The notes under the pieces were generated by a model. It searched no databases and was not told the origin of the DNA. It saw only the letters and a program-made list of their open reading frames with translations. The position numbers and the translations under genes are program-made. 64,000 nucleotides of DNA, taken from Chondrus crispus. Taxonomy: Eukaryota; Rhodophyta; Florideophyceae; Gigartinales; Gigartinaceae. Where the stretch lies: positions 1 to 64,000 of the forward strand of contig NW_005179309.1 of assembly GCF_000350225.1 (NCBI RefSeq), in the 5' to 3' direction. Shown piece after piece: positions 10,049 through 22,380 of this stretch; positions within the stretch are counted from its first letter, which is position 1, and every line of letters starts with the position of its first letter.

Positions 10049-12604
10049 CCCTCCCTGATGGTGTCATTTGGGCCACTTAAGCCACATTTAAGTACTTTTT
10101 ATTAAAGGAACGGTCCTTCTCAAACACCATGCCTCTATCATATTCCACGTTCAGCGCCAAGCACGTTCATACCCGTTTCACCAACCATAAGGCAGTTTTT
10201 GGCCACATATGCGCTATGCAATGACGTCAAACTGAACCTCGCCGTCGCTCCAAAATGGACAATTTTGGGACATCACGCAACTCCTGGTTCCATTCATTGC
10301 CTCGTGTACCACATCCCAAACCAGCGTTGCAGCAAACTGGAAACTGCTGATTTTGGCTACCCCCGGACGTGGACAACCGCTACGGCTTCTGTGAGAGCTT
10401 ATTGGCAAGCCTCTTCGTGTTTCTGCACCAACCTTGCGGCCGAAACGAAGCGACCACTCCCTCCGACGCTGTTGTTGACGGAGGATATCATAAGCACGCC
10501 GCAACCGCAATCTACGTTGGGATTCACGGACATCCCTGGCGTTCTCAGCATTTATCCGCCGCTTTTTTGTAGCAAGATCCCTTGCCGCTCTCTTTTCTTG
10601 CCTCATGCGTTTGCGACCTTCTTTATGTAGCTTCTGATTTTCTACACGCGTCTCTCGAGCTAGATGTTCCTCCTCACGCCTTAATCTCCGATGTTCTTTC
10701 TCTTGCGCCTGCACCTCGAGCCGAACCTTCCGTTTGCGAATCATTTCTGCATGCGTCACCCACTGTCCCGGAGCCCCAGAGTCGTACAATATCCGGTTGT
10801 TAGCACTGGCCACGGTTGATGCGGTTGATTCTCGCTCGGAGCAGGACACACTGCCTGGAACAATTGCGCTAACTGTCTCAGTCATCTGCAAAAGGTTCGT
10901 TAATCGCTCTAGTTTTCGTGATGCGCCCTCATGACCGCGAAGAATGTTCTCAATTTCTGACAGCGTGTCTGCGTCTGCCCTGCTTTGTCTTACACTACGG
11001 ATGCGAGAAGCGATACCCGCCGCCCTTATTCGTTTTAAAGCCTCCTCCGCTGCCTCTTGGTCCACTTCCTCCTTTGTTTTAAAGTTAAGAGCAAAGTTTC
11101 GCTGAAAAGGAAAAAGACCTGTTGACTGAAAGGAGTCGGTGACATCCTGCGTGGGAATATTGTCCCACGCAAACACAGCACAGGCTATGTTAAAATTGAC
11201 CCTTGTCGTGTCCACCTTTCCTTGTCTGCAAAATTCATCTCGCAATTCTCTCATAAGCTCATGGAAGCGTTTGTTAATTTTTTGATCGCACGGTTGGAGG
11301 AAGTGCGATGTATTTGCTGCGTTGACAACAGCTTCAATATTTCGTGATGCACATTCCTCCAACCAAGCTACATCTTTCCTGGAAGCGTGGGCATCTAGAC
11401 ACAGTAGGTAATGTTTTTCCTTAGGAATGAACATCCGCGCAGTGTTGTCCAGGTGTTGGACGAAGGCTGCCAAAAGCGGGCCTTCCATAGACCCATTTGT
11501 AGATACGGCTATGACGCCGTCTCCGGGGAACCAGTTTTCCTGCGTAAAGCGTGCAATTATACCAGAAGGCGGCGCTTTGAATTCCCCTTTCACTGGAGCC
11601 CACCAATCCGAGTTCTTTCTCTTACCGGCAATAATAAAAAATGGTGGTGTCAAGTGCCCTCCGGCAGAGCTGGCAATGACAGCAGTAATATGTCGACTGA
11701 CTCCATATGTCGATTTTATGCCACGATAACCACCGTTTCTCTTTCCAGCTGCCACAAAAGCGCGTTTAAGTTTCCCAATTGTACAATCAACTCCAGTTTC
11801 GTCCATGTTTCATACTGCTCCCGGATTATCTAGTATTCCTGGCCGAAACTCTGCAACACGCGCGACAGTGGAGAAAAAAGTCTCTACGTGTCGGAAGCAC
11901 TCTGCTGCCAGTTTGGCTGCTTCTTTGTTCTCCACCTTTTTGTATGCTATGTCCTTATGTCGAGCTCGATAAGTGCGTACTGTGTCATCGGATGGAAGCT
12001 GCCTTTTCCAGCCTTGGCGGCCATCAGACGCTACGCGTGACAGAATATGTTTGAACGTGTCAACGTCAACAGCGAAACCTCTTTCCGCTGCGAGCGTCAG
12101 ACGATCATTGATAATGACTGCTTCGTCGCCGTTACAACCGGTTTCGAACCCGGTTGTATGTTTTCCGAACAAAGGTGATTGAGGCCAGGAATATTATCAG
12201 TTTCCAGACACTGTTTCAGTCGTGAGACAGTGGTCCTTGATACTTCTGTCCTGCGCGTGACCTCGCGCACCTTTTTGCCCTGTTGCAAGAGAAGCACGGC
12301 CTCCTTGCGTTTTTGGGACTGGTGTCGCAGTCTGTCTTGCTTTTTTGCGAGCAATAATGCTTGTCGTCTCATGGAGGGTGGCATTGCAGATGGTAGGAAA
12401 ACAACAGCTTTGCACCCTGGAGATTGCAACATTTGTCAGTACATGTTTATGTGATTGTGCAATGGCATTTAGAATAATGAAAAGCCCGCGCTTTTCGGTG
12501 CAATGGCGCCTACGGTTTTCGCATGCATGAGTTTACAGGACTCAAACAATTGGCGGGAACTGTCCCATAATAGTCCAAGTCCCAAATGACACCATTAGGG
12601 AGGG
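10049..12604 (-). mobile_element. pogo-like Tc1/mariner DNA transposon with TIRs and TA duplication
   Basis: The terminal inverted repeats are 24 bp. The left is at 10,049-10,072 (ccctccctgatggtgtcatt...). The right is at 12,581-12,604, its reverse complement with one mismatch (g/a). The element is flanked by TA at 10,047-10,048 and 12,605-12,606, the target duplication of this superfamily. It is 2,556 bp long and holds one reverse-strand transposase. It sits inside the putative gypsy 3' LTR, so it inserted after that element. Confidence 0.92.
10214..12432 (-). pseudogene. pogo-type DDE transposase, one stop and one frameshift
   Basis: The N terminus (12,432 to about 12,130) has a helix-turn-helix (KRKEAVLLLQQGKKVREV, then SRTTVSRLKQCL) for binding the TIRs. 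A second helix-turn-helix or CENP-B-like part follows (FKHILSRVASDG, DDTVRTYRARHKDI). The DDE_1 catalytic core comes next, with first Asp in MDETGV (about 11,803), second in CLDAHASRKD (about 11,375) and third in LQPCDQKINKRF (about 11,285). The C-terminal 200 residues are an Arg/Glu-rich coiled region. Lesions are a frameshift near 12,130-12,170 and a TGA at 11,810-11,812 just before NMDETG, where the family has Trp. All three catalytic residues survive. Related N-terminal halves occur at 28.5-28.9 kb and 62.1-62.8 kb. Confidence 0.85.
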
Positions 12605-12692
12605 TAAAGTGGAGTGACCGGGTCACTGTAGACCCGAACACCAGAGGAGACATCCTCACACATTCTCCGTATCCCTGGCTTGCTTTTTACAC
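12605..12692 (+). mobile_element. middle part of the split gypsy LTR
   Basis: This short stretch lies between the pogo right end and the copia 5' LTR. It continues the putative LTR begun at 9773. It ends with tacac at 12,688-12,692, the copia target-site duplication. Confidence 0.35.
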
Positions 12693-12833
12693 TGTGACAA
12701 TACCCAGACACGTGCACACATAGCACACGTACCACACGCACAGGCTCACACCCGCCGGCATGAGACCAGTAGACTTATATAGTGAGAGAGTAGATCCAGA
12801 CAGTAAAGACTGCCCCATCGTTCCTGCACTACA
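12693..12833 (+). repeat. copia 5' LTR
   Basis: This is a 141-bp direct repeat of the 3' LTR. It contains 'gacttatat' near 12,771-12,780 as a possible TATA-like element. The bases after its CA end (ggtcatggacc) are where the tRNA primer would bind. Confidence 0.85.
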
Positions 12834-13089
12834 GGTCATGGACCACACGCAAACACCCCTGCAAGACGATCGCAGAACTACTGGAAGACATCCTCGCAGA
12901 TCACCCCGTCACCGGCAACGACACACGGCACCACTACCCACCCCCGGCAGCCTACAATACCTACCCGGTTCAACAGAAGAGCCTCCACGAGCTAGTGTTG
13001 AGAGCCCGCATAACGAGCCTCCACCTCGTGTAGAGAGCAGAAACCACACGCAACCACGCGTGGACACGAATACACCAACAGCCACCGCC

Positions 13090-16000
13090 ATGGCCAACGA
13101 AGAAGGAACCACCCCGAACGATCACCGGACCCAAGCCCGATTGCCGCCCCTCAGCCCCACAGGAGATAATTTCCCCTCATGGAGACAAGCGCTGAATGAC
13201 ATGGCCATCATCCAAGGAATGGAAAATGTACTTGATCCAACGTTTACGGCTCCAGACGAGACAAGCCCGCTATATGCACCATACAAACGCAACAGTGCAA
13301 TCCTCCGTCTGGCGATCAACAACTCACTCCCGCCAAACTTTGCTGCCACTGCCGATCTAATACTTGACGCCTCACCCCTCCACATGGCACAAAAGATCAC
13401 AGAGCACTTTACAGACAGCACGACAACGGCGCACCTGCTGCTAAAACAAGAAGCAGAAAATACCAAGCTCACCCACAACACAACGCTGGATGACTACATT
13501 GCCCGTCACAGAGCCATTCGCACACGCATGCAAATGGCAAACTATCCAAACAATAAATCAGGAGAGGCAGCCACAGTTCAGTTCATCATTCAAGGAATAT
13601 CGGCACACACAACGTACAAGCACCTCCAAGATACGTGGATTGAAAATGGCACTGTCCCAGAAACAATTCAAGGGCTAGTACAACGACTTAAATCAGTACA
13701 CGCCCGCACCATGGAGCGTACGTCACAAAACAAACACGCACCATTCGGTATGCAACAACCAGCAACCACACCTCCCACCCCAGCATATGGAAGCCGCAAC
13801 CGAGGCCGCAATCGCGGCAGAGGAAAGTACAAATCAGCCAAAAGGGAACATCAATGGAGCAACCCTGCTGAAACCACCAGCACCCACCTCACCCCCTTTA
13901 TCACAACAAACACACCGGGCATACCCCGACTCACCTGGAAAAATGCAAAGGGCAACACGCCCAACATCACGCATGATATAGGTCTGAATGAACACACCTA
14001 CAGTGTGCAAGAAATCGACACCATCTCGCCCAACCCGAAAGAATACCCCACGGTAGAAGGTAGGAAATTCGCACTGGATTCCGGTGCACACCCATCCCAT
14101 ATCAAAAAGCCCACCCCTGGCATGCGTCGCCTCAAATTCAAAGTGCGCACTAGCACTGCAACGTCCACCACCCCTCCTGCGACACACCACAGCATGCTTA
14201 AGATCCCGATGACGAAGACGAAATGGCTTAAACTCCAAACCCTCGTCAACCCCCACCTTCGTACAAACCTACTATCCGTACATGATATTGCAAAACAGTG
14301 GGGAGCCGTCATATTCTACCCGAACACAGCACACGTGATAAATACAAAAGACAATCCCCCAAGCATTGTAGGCACTGCAAAATTCCAGAACGGCCTCTAT
14401 GATCTCAACGTGGCACGCCCTAAAAGCCAAGCCAATTCTGCCAGAACAATCCCGCGTCGCAAGACCAACACGAAGAGGAAAGTAGCTCATACCACAGCAC
14501 CAAAAAGAAAAGCACAGACCTCAGCACCAACAACACAGTGCACACCCCATGCAAGCGCACAAAACATCCCCATGCAATTAAGGCGCAACCCTGCACCAGT
14601 GCCGCCCCCTACTGCAAGCATAAAAACGCAGCATGACTACCATCATTGGCACATGGCGTTCAACCACATAAGACCTTCCACAATCCAACAAATGGCAAAA
14701 AGGCAGCTATTACCAAACCTCTCCAAATCCCTTGCATTACCACCGCCAAAAATTACATGCACAAGTTGTGCTGCAGCCAAACTGCAACCAGCACGACACA
14801 GCAAGAAAACGCACAACTACCGTACTGGTGAGGCACTAAGCAGCGACATATGCGGACCCTTTCCCACGGCATCCACCAACGGCAACCGTTATTTCATGAC
14901 AGTGATAGACACTAACTCAGGCTATCTCATCATAACATTTATGAAAACAAGGGATCAAGCACCAGACCAGCTTGACAATGTCCTGTCCCATCTCACAACA
15001 GGCCCGTACCCCAAACCCACCATGATTCACACTGATAATGCAAAAGAATACCTATCACATGCCACAAAAGACATGTACCACTCACACGGCGTGCGACACA
15101 GCACCACCGTTCCATACTCACCTCAAGAGAACGGTATCGCCGAGAGAGTAAATAGGACAATCATGAACGCAGCACGTGCATCTCTGCACCACAGTGGATT
15201 ACCAGAACACCACTGGGAAGATGCAGTAAAAGATGCAGCCTTCAAATACAACCATACGCTGCATCTGGGAACCGGCCAAATACCCAGCACAGTGTGGCAT
15301 GGACAAAAACCGAACATCACAAAATACATGATCTTTGGTCAACTAGGACATGTCCCGCACATCACAAGCAAGACGCTGGTACGAAAACTCCACCCTCGCG
15401 CCCTCACCGGCAGGTACCTATTTCCGACAGACCACAAACATGTAATGGTCATCAACACGGAAGACAGAAAAACGCGACGAGTGCGATCGGTTGACTTTAG
15501 ACCGTGCCACAAAGAAATGGACCCCAACCACAACGTAAAAGTCCTTTGCAAAGCGTTCACGCCCAAACCCACCCCAACAAAAATCGCAGCCACATCACCG
15601 GCACCCATGCACCATGGACAGGCGAAGAACTATCCGGATGCAAAACTATGGCCAATAGCGCACAACAGTGAGCTTGATAACCTTGACAAAAACAACGTTA
15701 TCACATGGACACCCTCACACAAAATCCCACCCGGTACGAAACCCATCCCCCTATCGATGGGATATCGGTACAAGCGCAATGCGCAAGGAAAAATTGTGGA
15801 GAGGAAGGCACGCTGCTCCGCCCGAGGTGACAAAATGATTCCACATGTGCACTTCAATCCGGAGAAAACCACGACCTACATGGCAGACAAAACCACTGTA
15901 CGCCTCCTGTTTGCAATCGCAGCCTCGTTCAACATGTTCATCGAGCACAGAGACATCAAGGCAGCGTACCTACACGAAAAGTTTGATCACTCAGGAAGCA

Positions 16001-17174
16001 AACCAGTGTACGTCAGGCAACACCAAAGATTTGATGGCATACAAAAACATGAACACAGTGTCGGCAAACTGAACAAAAACATATACGGCACACCCGGCGC
16101 AGGACACACCTACCTCAGCGCCGTCGTCAAACTGCTCAGAAAACACAAATTCGTTCAATCAGAAGCCGACATGTGCCTCTTCCACCGCCGCACAAAGAAC
16201 CACATCATCATTGTATCGGTGAGTATGGATGATTTCACAGTAATCAGCACGTCCAAAAACCTCCAAAAAAGTTCGCAGACATCCTCACCACGACGTACAA
16301 CATCAAGCGACTTGGAGAACCCTCCCAACTCCTCGGATGGACGATAAAAAAACTACCGAACGGTGGCATCCATGCATCACCGCCAAATGCAATCCAGTAT
16401 GTCGTAAAGAGAGCGGACATGGACATGGCAAACAGCAAACCAACGCCATATAACACCAAAACCACTTTACATGGACCAACAGAGGATGATAAACCTCTGC
16501 CAAAATTCACAAAAATATATCAACAACTGTTAGGTGACATTCGCTACTTAGCGGACTCGACAAGACCGGACATCTACTATGTGGCAAACCGGTTAGCAGT
16601 TGCGGCCAAAAACCCCACAGTAAGACACTGGACCGCATTAAAGCGCCTTATTCGCTACCTGAAGCACACCACAAACCACAGTCTGCTCTTCAAAGCTGGA
16701 AACCACAAGGCAACTGCTCCCGTCATCCCAAATCTACTCGAATCGTACAGTGATGCCGACTTTGCAGCCGATGTCACCAACCGAAAATCGATTTCGGGAA
16801 TGTTACATCTATACAATGGCACACCAGTTTGCTGGGGTTCAGTGAAGCAAACTATCACAGCCTTGTCCACGTGTGAGGCTGAGTATATAGCTGCAACTGC
16901 AGCAGCGCAGCAAACTACATGGATACAACGCATCCTTCAAGACATCAAAATGCTCCCGCCCTCCCCCACGCCATTCTGCATTGACAACCAGTCTGCGATC
17001 CGCGTCGCGAAAAACAATGGGCCAACAAAGAGGCGAAAATTCATTGACCTCCGTCATCATTACCTTGCACATCAAACGAAAGCCAAGACGATTGACATCA
17101 AGCACATCTCCACAAAAGAAATGCTAGCGGACATATTAACAAAGCCGCTCACACCTGTGACATACACTATATGA
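13090..17174 (+). CDS. gag-pol: copia Gag-Pol polyprotein, single frameshift
   Basis: The chosen start is the ATG at 13,090, in a strong context (gccaccgccATGg). An in-frame ATG at 12,760 lies inside the LTR and is less likely. Domains in order: Gag with NFPSWRQALNDM and a Gly-Arg basic stretch (GSRNRGRNRGRGKYK) but no CCHC knuckle; aspartic protease FALDSGAHPSHI (about 14,070); a GAG-pre-integrase zinc site (HMAFNH, CTSC); integrase with SSDICGPF, MIHTDNAKEY and PQENGIAERVN; copia reverse transcriptase with AAYLHEKF and the catalytic SMDD (about 16,225); RNase H with SDADFAADVTNRKS and STCEAEYIA, ending ADILTKPL. The frame shifts once in the A6 run at 16,265-16,270, leaving the last 300 codons in another frame. 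This could be one mutation or a sequencing error. Otherwise there are no stops, unlike the other elements here. Confidence 0.92.
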
Positions 17175-17300
17175 AGGAGACAACTTCAAGTGTGCGCACC
17201 CACCCCACGCCCCGCCCCCCCAACTGTATGCGTACCCACCCTGCCCCCCCCCCAACAGGCCGACAGCAAACAATGCCTCGCGCCACAGCGACGGGGGAAG

Positions 17301-17502
17301 TGTGGCAATACCCAGAACAACAACAGCAGTCGCTGCGGCACTCTCATCTACAAGTGACAATACCCAGACACGTGCACACATAGCACACATAGCACACGTA
17401 CCACACGCACAGGCTCACACCCGCCGGCATGAGACCAGTAGACTTATATCGTGAGAGAGTAGATCCAGACAGTAAAGACTGCCCCATCGTTCCTGCACTA
17501 CA
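17301..17502 (+). repeat. copia 3' LTR with internal duplication
   Basis: It begins TGTGGCAATACCCAG at 17,301 after the polypurine tract, then starts a second time at 17,355 (tgacaatacccagacac) and runs to ...ctgcactaca. A 9-bp unit (cacatagca) is also duplicated relative to the 5' LTR. The two starts suggest slippage during reverse transcription. Confidence 0.8.
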
Positions 17503-17507
17503 TACAC

Positions 17508-17690
17508 TACACCGCTTTACAATCTGCTATACTTCGCCTGTACCTCCCGTACCCGCTACATAACCTCCTTGCGCTCCGCTTCCACCCTTGCGCTCCGATT
17601 CACCCCCTGAACTTCGCCTTCACCCCTTTTGCTCCGCGGTCACCCCTTGCGCTCTGCCCCCCTCGCCCCTTCACCGCCCGCCCCCATCCG
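17508..17690. repeat. LTR tail followed by degenerate tandem repeats
   Basis: The first 53 bp probably finish the split gypsy LTR (ending ccgctaca at 17,560). They are followed by five or six degenerate copies of a 24-27 bp unit of the type 'ccttgcgctccgnttcaccc' to about 17,660. No gene is seen. Confidence 0.5.
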
Positions 17691-20600
17691 CCCCGCGATG
17701 AACCCCGCGCCGCCCACAGCGCCGCTGCTGGCGGCGCTCGCGGCCCGGGCGAGGATCGAGGCGTGGCAATGGAGACTGAATTTCAGAAGTGGTCCCCGGT
17801 GTGCTTTCCCAGCATGGAAACCACGGATTGCATCCTCGGATTGCAACGGGGGATTCCACTGCTGAGAGCGTAGCGTGGTGTGGCGCACAATCGATGATAC
17901 TTCGAGGGGGTGCGGCAGTAACGGGTGAAGCGGGGGTGAGTTGTCCGCGGTAGCGAGGCGCGGCAGGCGAACGGGCGAGAAACAAGGGAAAATGCGGGGG
18001 AGCAGGGGGAGCGGAGAGGGGGGGATGGCGCGTGTGTGTCAAAATGAAAGGCCCTGAAGGCCCTCAGGGCCGTTCTCAACTGTTCACAGGCGGAAGGTGT
18101 GTGGGTGGGGGCGGGGCCCCTCCAGCGGCCAGCGTCCCGAGTCCCGAGGCGCGAGGCGGCGTGCACCGAGCGGCAAAAGCAGTTGCCGTTGTCCCGGCGG
18201 CCGTGCGTACGATTGAACTCGGATACAAAGTAGGTCCGGTAGAACAGACAGACAGAGACAGCGAATGCGGCACACAAGAGGACGAACTCTGGAGCTGGAG
18301 GCCAGTCTGCAGTGTGCCATCGCAGTCTAGTCCGTATATTGACGAAAGCGACTGTCACTGAACGAGGGGTTAGTACGCAAGCAATCACCGAGCTAGGTAT
18401 GTTTTATCCATACTGGAAGGTCCGACTTTGTCTGAAGCAGCCTTCTCTGCCGAGACTGGAATTCGAGGAGGCAAAGAATAGAATGATTGCGACATCGTCG
18501 CGAAAAATCAGGGTTTGCTACAGTATGTAGATGTCGCGTCCCGGCACATCTAAACAAAAGAATCCGGTTACTCGAACCTTCATGACCAAAATAAAACTTA
18601 ATAGCAAGTCGGGAGAGCGGCGGGATGTCTTAGTTAATATTGGCACTGGCACAGTGCAGTATTACAATTGCATGGTGCTGCAGTTGGAGAGAGATAACTC
18701 TTCAGAACTGCTTTCCTGTCTTGCGTCATGCCATGCCATCAAGCTTTGCTGGGCAGAAACACACACGTCCGCACACACCCATTTCCTACTGAAAAAAAGC
18801 GCGTTAAAGGGCCGAGAGAGGTTGCGTTATTCACCCGCACTTGAACCAAGTCCGTACTCGTGACGACACTTCACAAGGTTCACGTGCGTGCACGTGCTCC
18901 CCCTGCCCCCTCTCCGGGAGACGTCTTCAGTCCCACATAAGCCGCCTCAACCTGAAAAGACACCATGGGCTGTGGGGCAAAGTCGTTCCGTCCATTTAGA
19001 AACTGGGCAACCGCCGTTCCGTCTATTTTGAAGTTGGGCAAAAAGAACTCCAAAACATCATCCCCTACCGTCCGACCATCTCCCGTCATTTTTCGTCCCA
19101 CTACTGTACTGTTATCATCCACCCTGCCAGTACCCCGGCCCTCCTCCACAATGGCGGCATCTCTCCCTACCTTGACTCGCACTCCTTCATCCCGCCCCCC
19201 TCCTGCCCTCCCCCTTCCCCGCTCCCCCCTCCTAACTGACTGTCGCTATGCTCCCCTTCCCGACGTCGTCCCCGCTGCATCACCTGCGCCCATCCCCACC
19301 CACCATCTGCAAGACCGTGGCGCATCTCGAGCCCATGTGCGACGGACGCGCTCGCGCATGGGAACGAGCCAAAATGCAATGCCGAGTTGTGATCAAGTCA
19401 GCCTTCGCAAGTGGGCTTAGGATGCATCTATTAGATTATTGGAGTATCTTCCAGGACCGGTGACAATGCAGACCCTCGTCGCGTCGTCCTGGCAGCACTG
19501 TCCTTTTTGCTCGTCTTGTCTCATACTCAAGCCGGCAGACCTGATACTAGTTTTCTTCCTGTCAAGAGCCAAATTGCGAGGAATCAAGCTCGATTTCACT
19601 CGTCGCCTCGGATATCCCGCTCAACGCTTCAGCCGAAAAGAGCCCCTTCACTGCGTTCTGGTGATGTCGTTTGAGTGCAAGTTCGAGTAAGGCTGACGGT
19701 TGACGGATGCTATGCTCTCCGGACCAAGAGTGTGTTGGATCACGAATATGCATTGAGGTAGAAGATGAAGAATGTTTCCCATGTTCAAAAGAATGTACCT
19801 ATTGCTATTGCTTCTGTCGCTGAAAAGATGAATTCCAAAGGTGCGATTGCAGTTAAGAGTGTGTGGAAGGGGAACTTTGTTCTTCCCTAGACAAAAAGAG
19901 CTCAATGTGCTCGAGTAAGGACTTCATCGACGAAAGGACCGATACCGTTCAAACCGACGGCCTTACATGAGATGGTTGTAAAGATTCTTCTCAGTGCATT
20001 GCACCGCGCGTATGTGAGAATGTGCTGCATAACGAGGAGCTCAAAGCCATCCTTCCGTGTCGTGAACCATTCGTAAGCCCTGAAGCTTTGGATTGGCGAT
20101 GTCCTCGCCAACATCACGACTGTCCAGTCTAGCTGCCTCTCGCAGTCTTTGATTCTCGATCAAATCGTAAAGCCCCGTTGAGGCGAAGAAGACCATGGCA
20201 TGTCTTTCCGTGGTCAGAGGGGATTCCGTCAGAAGGACAGGTGCAGAGAGTCACCACTGTCAATTCCGAAGGACAGAGTCCACCGATGGATCCTTGTACA
20301 GATTCAGCGGTCATCGCGCGCTGACGTTCTGAGACGGACTGTAGATGCGATTTGGAGATGGATTTTGCGTGCAGAATACCGTAAGAGAGAGTGCGCGATG
20401 ATATCTTACTGTATGGAAACAGACCGGATGGGAGTGGGCGCGGATCTCGTGACTACGTGTAGTTGTGTGGTGATTCAAGTTACGTGGAAATGGGCGATGC
20501 AACGTCGTGGCTCGTGTCCAACGTGCGATTTTCTATGTCGTACGTCTTGCTGGAAGAGAAGCAGATGTCATAAAGACATTAACGGGGACCGAATGCAGCT

Positions 20601-21990
20601 AGGTCGAAAGCAATACCAACGTGGAATGAAAGATACAGATGGTGAAGGCGCGGCTGAGTGAGGATTGGTGCGACACAGCCAAGAATACTTACTAGAAAGA
20701 TTAGGGGACGAGGATGTGTTTTTCTTCGGCATTCATTTTTGTAGCAGCCGCCCCGCGGGGATTTATCTCTTGAGGCAAGACACGTGAGGGGGTGGAATAC
20801 GCACAAGGAGCGGGGGTGTCTTGGGTATGTGGCCGCGTCTCTGGCAGCAGCTTGTTCGACAGAGCGCATTCTCTGAGTGCAATAGGATTACATCTGCGGA
20901 CACATCGTCTCTTGCGTTGATAAGCACGAGACGGTCATATGCAAAAGGCACCCCTCCTCACTCCCAACTGGACGCAACGGTTGGAAATGTGGGAAAGGCT
21001 GAGAGCAAGTTACGCTCATTGCGAATAAGCCCAAGTTGCGCCAAAAGTACTGCACCTAGGAGGATTAGTTTCTGAAAGTTGGAGACTTGTCCCAACGTCC
21101 TAGATCGCTCTGAGCGGCTCTGTGGCTGTCACTTTCTTGTCCCCCGTCACTGCTTCCCCTGTCCACGAGGGTTCCAACACCCGCTGCACATCCCTGAACT
21201 CCGCCTCCGCCATGGTCGCTTACAAACTCGCATTCCCCATGATTGCGGGCAAGATGCTTTTTGTCCTCTAGTTTCTGCTTGAAAAGCTTCCCGAAGTTCA
21301 TCGATGATGTACGGAGCGTACGTGACCCTACTTGCTCGAATCCTGGCGCACTGTTTTCGATTCATGCGCTCGGAAGAGACCAGTCCCATGGAGCTCTCTC
21401 AAGCCCACGCTCTTACTATCCGTCTAGCGCCCCACCTTGGTTCAGGCCCGCCTTTGTTCGCACCCCTCTCTCTGCTCTTCTTATCGGCAAAGCCTGACTG
21501 CATCGCGCAATGCACTCTCCCCAAGTGCTATGCAGGATAGCACGACTTAGAAGCCCCCAGAAGCGAGCAGCGGCGTCCTCCCGTGGCCCTCCAGCCGCTT
21601 CCTCGTGGCGGGAGCTGTTCGCAGAGGTAGCAGTTGGCCACGTCGGCGAGGCGGAGCTAAAAGAGCGGGTACAGAAGCTGCTCAATGGCGTCGGGATTAA
21701 CTGTTCATTAACTGGATGAGGAAGACGCCTGCGCGCGCCTACGACGCGCTACAGCACTGTCGGATCGGAGGGCTGCCTGGCGGCAAGGGCGGGAACGCGA
21801 ATGGGAGGCGTGGCGTGCGGCGTGCTGCAGTGCAGACCGTTTCCTTACAAGCAATAGATAATTTTGAACCGGCGCTTGATGTGTGGATTCTGCACATCCT
21901 GCGAGGGTAGAAACGTGTCTGTTGCAAATGTGGCAGGGATTCTGAATATACTTGTAGGGGAGAGCGCGAGGAGGATGGCTTTGCGAATAC
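17691..21990. other. 4.3 kb without a recognisable gene
   Basis: Only short overlapping frames with low-complexity Pro/Ser/Arg composition occur here; none shows a family motif on either strand. Small features are a two-copy 30-bp repeat at about 18,983-19,040 ('cgttccgtc[c/t]attt..aa.ttgggcaa') and scattered GC-rich stretches. I read this as intergenic DNA or very old transposon debris. Confidence 0.5.
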
Positions 21991-22205
21991 CGCTGGCATG
22001 CAAGGTCGAGGCCGAACGCGTGTCCCACGGCGACGCACGCGGGAGCCAAGCCTGCGTCCAGCGTGGTAGCCTTGTTTAGAAACCGGCGCGCGACCTCGTT
22101 CTTGCCGCACGCGAAGTAGTATTCACTGACCGTCATCCAGCTGACGGCGCTCTTCGGATCGCGGCGGAAAAGCGAGTGGGCTTCTTGCAGACGATACATA
22201 CTGTA
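21990..22205 (-). pseudogene. APC6/CDC16 TPR fragment, copy 2
   Basis: The reverse strand reads RLQEAHSLFRRDPKSAVSWM, then TVSEYYFACGKNEVARRFLNK, ATTLDAGLAPACVAVGHAFG and LDLACQRYS. These are about 1.5 TPR units of the APC6/CDC16 type found in the anaphase-promoting complex. There is no stop within the conserved part. The frame leaves the family pattern abruptly at about 21,990. Frames on either side are not recognisable, so this is an isolated exon fragment inside a duplicated block and not a complete gene. Confidence 0.7.
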
Positions 22206-22380
22206 ACGGCACCGGACATGCGAAATTCGACGAGTAATGACGAGATGAGGGGATGCTACCCCTGTGGCACTTCGCACGAACTACCGCGGCGGGACTCTAC
22301 TGCGGTGGCACTCCGCACGTGATACGACAGCACTGCACGGTTGATCCAGATTTCCACCTTTCTGTACCCAATGCTACATA
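21995..22380. repeat. duplicated block, copy 2 (partner at 3,140-3,530)
   Basis: This is the second copy of the block carrying the CDC16 exon and non-coding flank, in the same orientation 18.8 kb away. The CDC16 part of this copy is uninterrupted, so it is the better-preserved version. Similarity fades near the 'ctgtacccaatgctac' stretch. Confidence 0.75.

Larger units (their letters stand above)
12693..17502 (+). mobile_element. Ty1/copia retrotransposon, nearly intact and young
   Basis: The 5' LTR is 12,693-12,833 (TGTGACAATACC ... CTGCACTACA, 141 bp). The 3' LTR is 17,301-17,502, directly after the polypurine tract acgggggaag. The target duplication tacac is present at 12,688-12,692 and 17,503-17,507. 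Over the shared 140 bp the LTRs differ by one substitution (tatat[a/c]gtgag) and a 9-bp tandem duplication. The 3' LTR also has about 54 extra bp between a duplicated start (TGTGGCAATACCC) and the second start (tgacaataccc). Such similarity implies recent insertion. One gag-pol frame fills the interior. Confidence 0.92.

Noticed and set aside
12760..13089. Upstream ATG at 12,760 as the copia Gag start
   Set aside because: It lies inside the 5' LTR, and the region to 13,089 is Pro/Arg-rich without Gag features; the ATG at 13,090 has a better context and precedes the conserved Gag part.
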